From an uncultured Nitrospira sp. (GTDB lineage Bacteria; Nitrospirota; Nitrospiria; Nitrospirales; Nitrospiraceae): a stretch of 64,000 nucleotides of DNA. Numbering within the stretch: the stretch's first letter is position 1; the number at the start of each line of letters is the position of its first letter. The position numbers were made by a program, and so were the translations under genes. The notes beneath the pieces were generated by a model. The model was given only the letters and a program-made list of their open reading frames with translations. It was not told the origin of the DNA and made no database searches. The stretch is taken from contig CABVSR010000010.1 of assembly GCA_902500995.1 (NCBI GenBank), positions 97,413 to 161,412 of the forward strand, given 5' to 3'. Shown here piece by piece: positions 9,191-16,499 of this stretch.

Positions 9191-9718
9191 ATGGCTCAGT
9201 TCACGGTGAACACGACTCGATTCGATCCCTACAAGAACTTCAAATTTCGCGTCAAATGGGATGGGCGTTATGTCGCCGGCGTCAGCAAGGTTGGGGCGCT
9301 CAAACGTTCGACCGAAGTCGTCGAACATCGGGAGGGCGGCGATCCCAGCAGCAGCCGCAAGTCGCCGGGACGCACGAAGTTCGAGGCCATCACGCTGGAG
9401 CGGGGCGTCACGCACGACACCGCCTTCGAGCAATGGGCGAACAAGGTATGGAACTTCGGATCGGGGTTGGGCGCGGAGGTCTCGCTCAAGGATTTCCGGA
9501 AAGACATCATCATCGAGCTGTACAACGAAGCCGGACAATTGGCCATCGCCTATAAAGTCTTCCGCTGCTGGGTCTCGGAGTATCAATACCAGGCGGATTG
9601 TGATGCCAACGCCAACGCCGTCTTGATCCAAACGCTCAAGCTGGAGAATGAAGGCATCGAGCGCGACTACGAAGTCGTCGAACCATCCGAGCCCACCTTC
9701 ACGGAACCTGGAGCATGA
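9191..9718 (+). CDS. inner tube protein (T4 gp19-like)
   Basis: A 175-residue phage tail tube protein of the gp19 family. DPYKNFKFRVKWDGRYVAGVSKVG near the start and the strand-rich body (GGDPSSSRKSPGRTKFEAITLERGVTHD..., WANKVWNFG, VFRCWVSEYQYQ, TLKLENEGIERDYE) are characteristic of the hexameric tube subunits of Afp/PVC and T4. The subunits stack into the rigid tube inside the sheath and carry cargo. The ATG at 9191 follows AGGAG by five bases and is chosen over an upstream start lying in a repeat. The stop overlaps the next gene by ATGA. One tube gene is present; Afp has two, the second used at the baseplate end. Confidence 0.93.
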   Translation: MAQFTVNTTRFDPYKNFKFRVKWDGRYVAGVSKVGALKRSTEVVEHREGGDPSSSRKSPGRTKFEAITLERGVTHDTAFEQWANKVWNFGSGLGAEVSLKDFRKDIIIELYNEAGQLAIAYKVFRCWVSEYQYQADCDANANAVLIQTLKLENEGIERDYEVVEPSEPTFTEPGA

Positions 9719-10458
9719 CGCAGGAATTCGTCCAGGCCCTGTCCGCCGCCGCCATGCTGGAGGTCTGGGAAGAAGGAGCGGGCCGGCACCCCATCGACCG
9801 GGCGTTACTGTTCCTGCAGCACGCCTGTCCCGAGCAACCGTTCGAGGCGTTGTGTGAATGGCCGGTCGGGCGTCGCGATGCGCACGTGCTGGCACTGCGC
9901 CGGCACACGATCGGAGATCGTATCGAGGCCTACGCCGAATGTCCTGCCTGCCGCAGCGGGGTCGAATTCGAACTCTCGTGCGCCACGCTCCTGGCATCGG
10001 CGGTGCCGGTTGAGGCGGCCATCTGGACGACCGTGGAACAAGGCAGCCGCATCTACGAGTTGCGCGGGCCGAACAGCCGGGACCTGGCCCTGGCAGCCGA
10101 GGCCGCCGATCAGGAGCAGGCGCGGCGGACCATTTTGTCGCGCTGCATTCGAAGAGGGGTTGGACGCGACGAGGTGGTGGCTTGGGTTGAGTCCGACGAG
10201 GATGTGCTGGTCGAACGATTGGGCAAATTGGATCCGCTGGCCGAGGTGCTGATCGACCTGCGATGCGACCTCTGCGGGCAGCCATGGCAGATGCTGTTTG
10301 ATATCGTGACCTTCTTCTGGAACGAACTTCAGACGCGAAGCCGGCGACTCTTGCAGGAAGTCGATCTCCTGGCCCGTACCTACGGCTGGACGGAAGGAGA
10401 AGTCCTTCGCCTGAGCGAGCCTCGCCGAAGGATGTATGTGGAGATGGCGCTGGCATGA
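9715..10458 (+). CDS. T4-type baseplate hub/assembly chaperone-like protein with split zinc ribbon
   Basis: A 247-residue protein of the type annotated in eCIS loci as T4 bacteriophage base plate protein. Two cysteine pairs, C76-x-x-C79 (ECPACRSG) and C184-x-x-C187 (RCDLCGQPW), could form one zinc ribbon split by about 100 residues. The C-terminus (FFWNELQTRSRRLLQEVDLLARTYGWTEGEVLRLSEPRRRMYVEM) has the motif 'ARxYGWxExEiLxLs..RR..Y', which I associate with this family. It probably assists baseplate hub assembly and is not part of the final particle. It overlaps both neighbours by ATGA, so translation is coupled to the tube gene. Confidence 0.75.
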   Translation: MTQEFVQALSAAAMLEVWEEGAGRHPIDRALLFLQHACPEQPFEALCEWPVGRRDAHVLALRRHTIGDRIEAYAECPACRSGVEFELSCATLLASAVPVEAAIWTTVEQGSRIYELRGPNSRDLALAAEAADQEQARRTILSRCIRRGVGRDEVVAWVESDEDVLVERLGKLDPLAEVLIDLRCDLCGQPWQMLFDIVTFFWNELQTRSRRLLQEVDLLARTYGWTEGEVLRLSEPRRRMYVEMALA

Positions 10459-11204
10459 GCGATTTTGTGACCAGATTAGTGGATCGTCAGACGGGCGCCG
10501 CGACCGTGATTCAACCGCGCATCGCTTCAATGTTTGCTCCACCCGTAAGCCAGGCAGGGCCGGTTGATTCGCCGGGCATCGATGCGCCGCCACCCCTCGA
10601 AGAAGCGAATCGCAGAGGCGTGGATTCTTCCCCTACGAGCGAACGCCAGGGCGAAGTGCCGGCCCACAGCGCACAGCAACCTGGGCGGATGATGCCCGGT
10701 TCTCAGATTAGTGCACCTGCGTTGGGCAAGCGCCGTCACGTTGAATCGGTCCCGGCCCCTTTGGTTCGGAATGCTCCGCTTGGCCTCTCACGGCCGGCCG
10801 ACGAGACGCCTGCGGTGCCGCGCGAGGGTTCGGCCCGCACTCATGATCACACCTCACGTTTCCAACCGGCGGTGACCGGCCGGGCAAAAGAAGACCGTGC
10901 CGACTCTGCGCTCGAGCTCCCTGCGCCACGGATCGAGCCGCCGCCGCGATTGGTAGAAACGCGGCACGATACGCCTCGTTCGGCTGCCGCTCCGCCGCCT
11001 TCGTTGGTGTCGGGCATAGGCACGCGTCGAAGGGCGGAACAGGAGCACGCGGCTTCGACTGAATCGCCCGTGGAGGTCACGATCGGGCGCATCGAGGTGA
11101 CGGCGGTGTCCGCAGCCGCTGAACAAAAACGGAAACCGGCCTCTCGCCGGCCGGCGATGTCGTTGGAAGACTATTTGACTCGCCGGCAAGGGGGCACATT
11201 GTGA
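10455..11204 (+). CDS. disordered, proline/arginine-rich eCIS-associated protein
   Basis: A 249-residue protein almost wholly of low complexity (P, A, R, S, E), which predicts intrinsic disorder from residue ~20 to ~205. Only the ends look ordered: the N-terminus MSDFVTRLVDRQTG and a C-terminal block VEVTIGRIEVTAV (about 212-224) followed by MSLEDYLTRR (about 235-244). I recall the same VTIGRIEV...SLEDYL ending in proteins at this position of other eCIS loci, but this needs a search. The conserved tail may dock to a structural protein. It overlaps the upstream gene by ATGA and the downstream gene by GTGA. Function unknown. Confidence 0.7.
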   Translation: MSDFVTRLVDRQTGAATVIQPRIASMFAPPVSQAGPVDSPGIDAPPPLEEANRRGVDSSPTSERQGEVPAHSAQQPGRMMPGSQISAPALGKRRHVESVPAPLVRNAPLGLSRPADETPAVPREGSARTHDHTSRFQPAVTGRAKEDRADSALELPAPRIEPPPRLVETRHDTPRSAAAPPPSLVSGIGTRRRAEQEHAASTESPVEVTIGRIEVTAVSAAAEQKRKPASRRPAMSLEDYLTRRQGGTL

Positions 11205-12499
11205 GCAGTGCGCTGGCTATTGCCGGGGTGACGGCCGTGCTGAGAGATCTGCTCAACGACGGGTTGATCAATCATAATGTCAGCGGATTGCTCGGTAGTA
11301 CCGTGACCGTGAGCGCGCTGCCGCCGGATCGTGTCGTGCCCGCAAACGGAACCGAGAGCACCCAGCTCAATCTGTTTCTCCATCAAGTGACGTTTAATGC
11401 CGGCTGGCGCAATCACGCGTTGCCTTCTCGTGATGGATCGGGCCTGCATCGCCTCAGCAATCCGCCGCTGGCCCTGGATCTTCATTATCTCCTGAGCGCC
11501 TACAGCGCGGAGGAATTGGGGAGTGAAATTCTGCTGGGATACGCCATGCAGTTGCTCCACGAAGTACCGGTACTGGATCGCAAGGCCATTACGACGGCGC
11601 TGACGCCGTCCCCGGCGGTCGATACGACCCTGCCCCCGGCGCTTCGGGCCTTGGCGGACTGTGGGTTGGCCGATCAGGTGGAACAGATCAAACTGGTCCC
11701 GGATCCCCTCAGCAGCGAAGAAATGTCTAAACTGTGGACCGCCGTGCAGTCCCACTACCGCCCCTCCGCGGCCTATGTGGCGACCGTGGTGTTGATCGAG
11801 TCCGCGAAGCCGACCAGGCCGGCGTTGCCGGTGCTCACCCGCGGGCCGGTCGACCCCGTCACTAAACTGGAGCGGGGCGTGGCGGTGCAGGCCGATCTGC
11901 TGCCGCCGTTTCCCACGATCGAGAGCGCGGCGGCAACCAGCGGGCAGCCGGCGGCTACGGTCGGTTCGATCGTCGAACTCACGGGTCATCACCTCGATGG
12001 GACGAATCCCACGATCCTTCTCAGCAACAGCCGGTTCGATATTCAACAGGCTGTCCCGGCTGCCGGCGGAGGAAGCAGTACCACGCTGTCCTTCACGGTG
12101 CCCTCCGTCCCGGCAGGGTTGTATCAACTGGTGATGCAGGTCATTCGTCCCGGTGAATCCGATCCACGCCGCAGCAACACCCTGGCCCTGGTGATCGGGC
12201 CGGAGATCACGACGCCGATGCCGATGGCGGTCGTGCGGGACGGCAGCGGAGTGGCGACCATCGTGCTCTCGGTGCAGCCGCAGATTCAGCCGGGGCAGTC
12301 GGCGTCGCTCTTATTAGGAACCACCGAAGTTCCGCTCGGTCCGATCACCGTGGCGACGGGGACCTTGACCGTGGCCGTCCCGGGCGCGGCGCCGGGAGAA
12401 TTCCTGCTCCGGGTCCGAGTGGATGGTGTCGACAGTCCGATCATCGACCGGTCGGCAGTTCCGCCGGCCTTTTACAATTATCGGGTGACGATCACATGA
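11201..12499 (+). CDS. DUF4255 (Pvc16-type) cap/tail-terminator protein with Ig-like C-terminus
   Basis: A 432-residue protein starting at GTG. Residues ~1-200 match the DUF4255/Pvc16 N-terminal domain pattern: AIAGVTAVLRDLLNDGL, then LNLFLHQVTFNAGWRNH, LALDLHYLLSAYSAEE and a C-terminal helix LSSEEMSKLWTAVQSHYRPSAAY. In PVC and Afp this protein caps the distal end of the tube-sheath. Residues ~230-432 add two beta-sandwich segments of IPT/TIG-like type (VGSIVELTGHHLDGTNPTILL... and a second one), a common extension in environmental eCIS. The extension makes the protein longer than Afp16 and may decorate or anchor the cap end. Confidence 0.85.
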   Translation: MSSALAIAGVTAVLRDLLNDGLINHNVSGLLGSTVTVSALPPDRVVPANGTESTQLNLFLHQVTFNAGWRNHALPSRDGSGLHRLSNPPLALDLHYLLSAYSAEELGSEILLGYAMQLLHEVPVLDRKAITTALTPSPAVDTTLPPALRALADCGLADQVEQIKLVPDPLSSEEMSKLWTAVQSHYRPSAAYVATVVLIESAKPTRPALPVLTRGPVDPVTKLERGVAVQADLLPPFPTIESAAATSGQPAATVGSIVELTGHHLDGTNPTILLSNSRFDIQQAVPAAGGGSSTTLSFTVPSVPAGLYQLVMQVIRPGESDPRRSNTLALVIGPEITTPMPMAVVRDGSGVATIVLSVQPQIQPGQSASLLLGTTEVPLGPITVATGTLTVAVPGAAPGEFLLRVRVDGVDSPIIDRSAVPPAFYNYRVTIT

Positions 12500-14433
12500 A
12501 ATCCGCCGCGACGTCCGCCGTATGGTGTGATGCGAATCAAGCCTATCTGGTCGCCGAATTTTCGCGGCTGAAACTGCGGTTGGGTGCCGAACATGATGAG
12601 CGGATGGTGGCGACCAAATCAGAGGCCGCTCAGGCGGCGCTGCCTGCTCAAGCCGCCATCGATACCCTGTCCGAGCTGTTCGGTCTAAGCGCCTTCGAAC
12701 GAGATCTTCTCCTGCTGGTTGCCGGGGTGGAAATGGATGCCGAACTCGGCCGTGTGTGCGCGGCCGCCTTAGGGCAATCACAAGCGCTGCGACCGCAGGC
12801 GACCTTCGGCCTGGCCCTGGCCGCGTTGGAGCATTCGCACTGGAGCGCGCTGGCAGCCATGGCCCCGCTGCGGCGGTGGCGATTACTGGAAGTCGACGAC
12901 AGCGCCGGCCTGGTGAACGGTCGATTGCGTATCGACGAACGGGTGCTGCATTACCTCGCCGGCGTCAATTACCTCGATCCCCGGCTGCAGCCGCTGGTGA
13001 GCCCCGTGCCCGCTCCGCAGGTCATGGGCGAAACCCATCGGCACATTTGCGGGTCGGTGGTGGAACGGCTGCGCGAGCCGTCTCCGTCCTCCCCCGTGGT
13101 CTTGTTGTCGGGCGACGATGTCGATGGACAGGCGGATGTCGCAGCGGCCGTGGCCGCGCAATTACACGTGCAGTTGTACAGCGTGCAAGCCGAAGACTTA
13201 CCGTCCGCTTCCGCGGAGGCTGATGCGTTTGGCGTCTTATGGCAGCGGGAGGCGGCGTTACTCAGCGCGATGCTCCTGATCCACTGCCCGGACGGATCGC
13301 CGTCGAAGGCGGTCGCGCATCTTGCCGAACGCGGCAGCAACCCGTTGTTTATCGCCGGGCGCGATGTGCCCTCGTGTAAACGAGCCACCATCCGCTTTGC
13401 CGTCAACAAACCGGACGGTACCGAGCAGAAGCAACTCTGGCAGCAGGTGCTCGGCCCGGCCACCGCCCGAATGAACGGCACGCTCGACGGTGTGGCCTCT
13501 CAGTTTTCCTTGAGCGCCAGGGCGATTGCGACGGCAAGCGCCGGCCTTCGCGATGTGCCCGAATCCGGCAGTCAGGCGGACAGCGCCCTATGGAACGCCT
13601 GCCGCACGGTGAGCCGCTCCCGGCTGGACGATCTCGCGCAACGTCTCGACCCGGTCGCCGGATGGAACGACCTGATCGTGCCGGAGGCGCAGCAGCGAAC
13701 CTTACGGCAGATTGCGGCCCATGCGAAGCACCGGCTCATGGTCTATCAACAATGGGGGTTCGCGGGTAAAGGGATGCGCGGTCTCGGAATCAGCGCGCTG
13801 TTCGCGGGCGAAAGCGGCACGGGCAAGACCATGGCGGCGGAAGTCCTGGCGAACGAGCTGCATCTCGATCTCTACCGCATCGATCTGTCCGGGGTCGTCA
13901 GTAAATACATCGGCGAGACGGAGCGCAATCTGCGGCGCGTGTTCGACGCGGCGGAGACCAGCGGCGCGATGCTGCTGTTCGATGAAGCCGACGCCCTGTT
14001 CGGAAAACGCAGCGAAGTGCGCGACAGCCACGATCGTTACGCGAATATCGAGGTCAGTTATCTGTTGCAACGGATGGAGGCCTATCGAGGGCTCGCGATT
14101 CTGACGACCAACATGAAGGCCGCGCTGGATGTCGCGTTCTCCCGCCGCCTCAGCTTCGTCGTGCAGTTTCCCTTTCCGGACCAGCCGCAGCGGGAGTTGA
14201 TCTGGCGCCGCATCTTCCCCGCCGCCACACCGGTGGAGCAGCTCGATTACGGCAAACTCGCTAGGCTCAGCATGTCCGGAGGAAATATCCGCAACATCGC
14301 CTTGAATGCAGCCTTCCTGGCGGCGGATGAGGGATCGGCGGTGGGCATGCGTCATCTGGTGCAGGCGGCGTATACGGAAGCGGCGAAACGCGAACGGCCG
14401 TTGTCGGATGCCGAGACCAAGGGATGGATATGA
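12496..14433 (+). CDS. eCIS AAA+ ATPase (Afp15/Pvc15-like)
   Basis: A 645-residue ATPase. The C-terminal half is a classic AAA+ module: Walker A GESGTGKT at 438-445, Walker B MLLFDEADALFG with D496-E497, the arginine-finger region (SRRLSFVVQFPFPD) and a lid domain (LARLSMSGGNIRNIALNAAFLA). The N-terminal half (about 1-400) is a helical and degenerate ATPase-like domain typical of the CIS-associated subfamily (LSALFGLSAFERDLLLLVAGVE-type segment). The family is needed for PVC/Afp particle assembly, possibly for loading or remodelling cargo. It overlaps the DUF4255 gene and the 84-aa gene by ATGA. Confidence 0.92.
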   Translation: MKSAATSAVWCDANQAYLVAEFSRLKLRLGAEHDERMVATKSEAAQAALPAQAAIDTLSELFGLSAFERDLLLLVAGVEMDAELGRVCAAALGQSQALRPQATFGLALAALEHSHWSALAAMAPLRRWRLLEVDDSAGLVNGRLRIDERVLHYLAGVNYLDPRLQPLVSPVPAPQVMGETHRHICGSVVERLREPSPSSPVVLLSGDDVDGQADVAAAVAAQLHVQLYSVQAEDLPSASAEADAFGVLWQREAALLSAMLLIHCPDGSPSKAVAHLAERGSNPLFIAGRDVPSCKRATIRFAVNKPDGTEQKQLWQQVLGPATARMNGTLDGVASQFSLSARAIATASAGLRDVPESGSQADSALWNACRTVSRSRLDDLAQRLDPVAGWNDLIVPEAQQRTLRQIAAHAKHRLMVYQQWGFAGKGMRGLGISALFAGESGTGKTMAAEVLANELHLDLYRIDLSGVVSKYIGETERNLRRVFDAAETSGAMLLFDEADALFGKRSEVRDSHDRYANIEVSYLLQRMEAYRGLAILTTNMKAALDVAFSRRLSFVVQFPFPDQPQRELIWRRIFPAATPVEQLDYGKLARLSMSGGNIRNIALNAAFLAADEGSAVGMRHLVQAAYTEAAKRERPLSDAETKGWI

Positions 14434-14684
14434 GACGCGTCGTCGTGAATATTGAGCGCCTCATGCTCAAGGGCTTCCGCTTCGAGGACCGGCATGCCGT
14501 CGCGCAAGGACTTCAAGAACAACTCACGCATCTGCTCTCTGCCCCAGACATGGCGCAACGACTCGGTGAGATCAGTTCCATTCCACGATTACACGTGGAA
14601 CCGGTTTCCCTAGCCACCGAGGTCAAACCACAACAGGTCGGTAGGGCGGTAGCCGATGGCATTGGGAAGGGATTGAATCGATGA
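14430..14684 (+). CDS. small eCIS-operon protein; its 3' end is repeated downstream
   Basis: An 84-residue protein whose ATG overlaps the ATPase stop (ATGA); an in-frame ATG six bases earlier is also possible. It reads as two helices: VVVNIERLMLKGFRFEDRHAVAQGLQEQL then a variable tail ending ADGIGKGLNR. I recognise it only as a short protein commonly lying after the eCIS ATPase. Its stop again forms ATGA with a short open frame that ends after 12 codons. Fragments resembling its last ~20 codons recur at 14721-14790 and 15312-15363, which suggests that DNA has been inserted or reshuffled here. Confidence 0.7.
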   Translation: MRRVVVNIERLMLKGFRFEDRHAVAQGLQEQLTHLLSAPDMAQRLGEISSIPRLHVEPVSLATEVKPQQVGRAVADGIGKGLNR

Positions 14685-14720
14685 GCGGACCAAGGCAGTT
14701 CAGACGATGGCTCAGGTGAC

Positions 14721-14790
14721 GAGCCGTTCAAGCCGTGCCGGATCGGCATTGCAGCGGCTGATGGGATGGAGAAGGGAATTAAACCGATGA
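14721..14790 (+). pseudogene. remnant copy of the 84-aa gene's 3' end (copy 2)
   Basis: In frame 14721 the translation EPFKPCRIGIAAADGMEKGI aligns with the tail of the intact gene (EVKPQQVGRAVADGIGKGLN): KP, then I/V-G, then A-x-A-D-G, then K-G-L/I. A one-base shift at the end replaces the terminal NR-stop. No start codon precedes it. It is a decayed duplicate, not an expressed gene. Confidence 0.6.
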
Positions 14791-14804
14791 TCCAGGTGGT
14801 TGGC

Positions 14805-15032
14805 CTACAGCAACTCATTGAGTTGCCCGACGGACAATCGAGCTTGTTTGAGGATGTGAGCAAGCGTGGAACGCTTGATAGGACGATGAGCAGGAACCGT
14901 GAGATTCAACACGTCGTTGGGCAGGTGCTTTTGAAGTCGGATGTGGCTGCCTTTCTGACGGACGATAACCCAGCCATCTCGCTGCAGCGCCCGAAGCATC
15001 TCAACGTACTAGAGACTCGGGACTTTACTCAT
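14805..15032 (-). pseudogene. hicA: hicA toxin gene with in-frame amber at codon 8
   Basis: From the ATG at 15032, which overlaps the hicB stop by ATGA as in intact hicBA pairs, the frame reads MSKVPSL, then TAG (15009-15011), then YVEMLRALQRDGWVIVRQKG and on to a normal HicA end at 14805. The conserved HicA core, with the GSHIRL histidine (H in residues 29-31 of the full frame), is present. HicA is an mRNA interferase with a double-stranded-RNA-binding-like fold. Either the toxin is silenced by the nonsense codon or translation restarts at the ATG at 14999, giving a 64-residue form lacking 11 residues. The placement relative to hicB suggests recent decay. Confidence 0.75.
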
Positions 15033-15232
15033 ACGGCCAGCTCGATCTGTTCAGCCTCAGGACTCAAGGGCAAATCGTCTTCAACGGGCTCCAGGTATAA
15101 CTCGATGGCCTCTCGAATATTCCTGATGGCGTCCTCTTTGCTCTCTCCTTCGCTGATGCACCCTGGAAGAGCGGGAACGAACACCGTGAAGCCGCCCTCA
15201 TCGCGCGGTTCCAACACCACTTTCAATTTCAT
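15029..15232 (-). CDS. hicB: HicB antitoxin
   Basis: A 67-residue protein, MKLKVVLEPRDEGGFTVFVP start, matching the small HicB partial RNase-H-like fold (ALPGCISEGESKEDAIRNIREAIELYLE). Start chosen at 15232, where GAGGAA sits eight bases upstream; a TTG further upstream has no such site. HicB neutralises HicA and usually represses its own promoter, although this short form has no obvious added DNA-binding domain. It lies antisense to the eCIS operon, between the 84-aa gene and the first DUF4157 gene, and appears intact. Confidence 0.88.
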   Translation of the reverse strand: MKLKVVLEPRDEGGFTVFVPALPGCISEGESKEDAIRNIREAIELYLEPVEDDLPLSPEAEQIELAV

Positions 15233-15311
15233 GATTTCCTCATAGCGCAATGACTATGGAGAGCATAACAAACTGGCTGGAAATGGGGCAATGAAAGATG
15301 AGTATGCAACT

Positions 15312-15363
15312 GCCCACACGAAGCGGGCCGGCTGACGGGGTCGGAAAGGGCCTGGGGCGATGA
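15312..15363 (+). pseudogene. remnant copy of the 84-aa gene's 3' end (copy 3)
   Basis: In frame, MQLPTRSGPADGVGKGLGR then stop matches the ending ADGIGKGLNR-stop of the 84-aa gene. The TGA overlaps the ATG of the DUF4157 gene at 15360 (ATGA), the same junction as the intact copy. This may be the original junction between the 84-aa gene and the cargo gene, with the hicBA block inserted in between. Confidence 0.6.
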
Positions 15364-16463
15364 GCAAGGTGGCTGCGATACAGACGACTGGCAAAGCGGC
15401 AACTAGTGAGCCGTCCGGACTCATTCTACGGCGTGCCTGCGCGTGTGGGGGAGCTGCGGGACTCTCCGGCGAATGTGAGAGATGCAAGACGAAGAAGCTC
15501 TTGGGCGAGCCGCTGCAGATGAAACTGGCAGTCAACCAACCGGGCGACGAATTCGAACAGGAAGCCGATCGGGTGGCGGAGCAAGTCATGCGCACGCCGG
15601 AGCCAGAGCGAGGGCCGGGCGTCACCGGATTACAAACGCCTCCGCTGGTGCAACGCCGAGTCAACAGCAACGGTTCAGGCCCAATCAGCACAGCTCCGCA
15701 AATCGTCCACGATGTGCTGAATTCGCCCAGCCAACCGCTCGATGCTGCCACCCGCGACTTTTTCGAACCACGTTTTGGCCATGACTTCAGCCAGGTGCGG
15801 GTGCATGCACATGCAGAAGCTGAGGCATCCGCGCGGTCTATCAACGCTCGTGCCTACACGGTTGGGCATCACATTGCTTTTGGTACCGGGCGGTTTGCTC
15901 CGGGGACGGGTGAAGGGAATCGACTGCTTGCGCATGAATTGAGCCATGTTGTGCAGCAGGGAGGTAAACAGTCCACGATCATGCGGGTTTGTGGCTGTGC
16001 GAGTTTCGGTGGTCGGCAACCGGATCCGACGGACCCGCGGGAGGCCGGTGTGAGTCAGGCATTTCCTGGGCTAGTGTCTGGGGATTGGTGTGTCATCGAA
16101 CCCTCCACGCCGACATATAACTGTTTTGCCTGGTCCGTTTCCGACCAGACGCAGTGGCTCGATCCTGTGCCCCAGATCGATAACCTGTACGGCAATGGGG
16201 ATGGCAAGCCGTCGTTCGCCGACTTTGATGCGTTTTATGCGAAGACCCATGGCCTCTATCCGCAAACCGCACCCGATTCGAATACCCTCGTGGCCCTCTT
16301 TGCCAAGGGGACGATTCCGGTACATGCGGCGCTCACGGCCGGGGCAGAAACATGCGGTACAGTTCCTTTCACCAGTAAGCTTGGTCAGGGTCCTCTGATC
16401 GCGCATGACCTCTACCAGCTCGAGGGTGCCGTCTACGGAAAGGCTGTGCGTTTTTACGGGTGA
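15360..16463 (+). CDS. DUF4157 protein 1, putative eCIS effector with Cys-His C-terminal domain
   Basis: A 367-residue protein in three parts. Residues 27-42 are a zinc-ribbon-like box C27-x-C29 ... C39-x-x-C42 (ACACGG, GECERCK). Then EFEQEADRVAEQVM and, at ~115-205, the DUF4157 domain (RFGHDFSQVRVH, ARAYTVGHHIAFG, LLAHELSHVVQQ) with an H192-E-x-x-H196 metalloprotease motif. Residues ~235-367 are a distinct domain: YNCFAW with Cys255 and, near the end, IAHDLYQLEGAVYGKAVRFYG with His349, a Cys...His arrangement like DUF7689-type proteins. DUF4157 is the published hallmark of eCIS-associated toxins, so injected cargo is the best reading. The activity of the C-terminal domain is unknown; a cysteine-hydrolase role is inference. 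Confidence 0.85.
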   Translation: MSKVAAIQTTGKAATSEPSGLILRRACACGGAAGLSGECERCKTKKLLGEPLQMKLAVNQPGDEFEQEADRVAEQVMRTPEPERGPGVTGLQTPPLVQRRVNSNGSGPISTAPQIVHDVLNSPSQPLDAATRDFFEPRFGHDFSQVRVHAHAEAEASARSINARAYTVGHHIAFGTGRFAPGTGEGNRLLAHELSHVVQQGGKQSTIMRVCGCASFGGRQPDPTDPREAGVSQAFPGLVSGDWCVIEPSTPTYNCFAWSVSDQTQWLDPVPQIDNLYGNGDGKPSFADFDAFYAKTHGLYPQTAPDSNTLVALFAKGTIPVHAALTAGAETCGTVPFTSKLGQGPLIAHDLYQLEGAVYGKAVRFYG

Positions 16464-16499
16464 CGCCGCGCTTGGATTTCTTATGGGGTAAGGGGCAGG

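Noticed and set aside
14766..15245. Plus-strand open frame of 159 codons across the hicBA region
   Set aside because: It is the antisense shadow of hicA and hicB, whose minus-strand frames carry clear family motifs.
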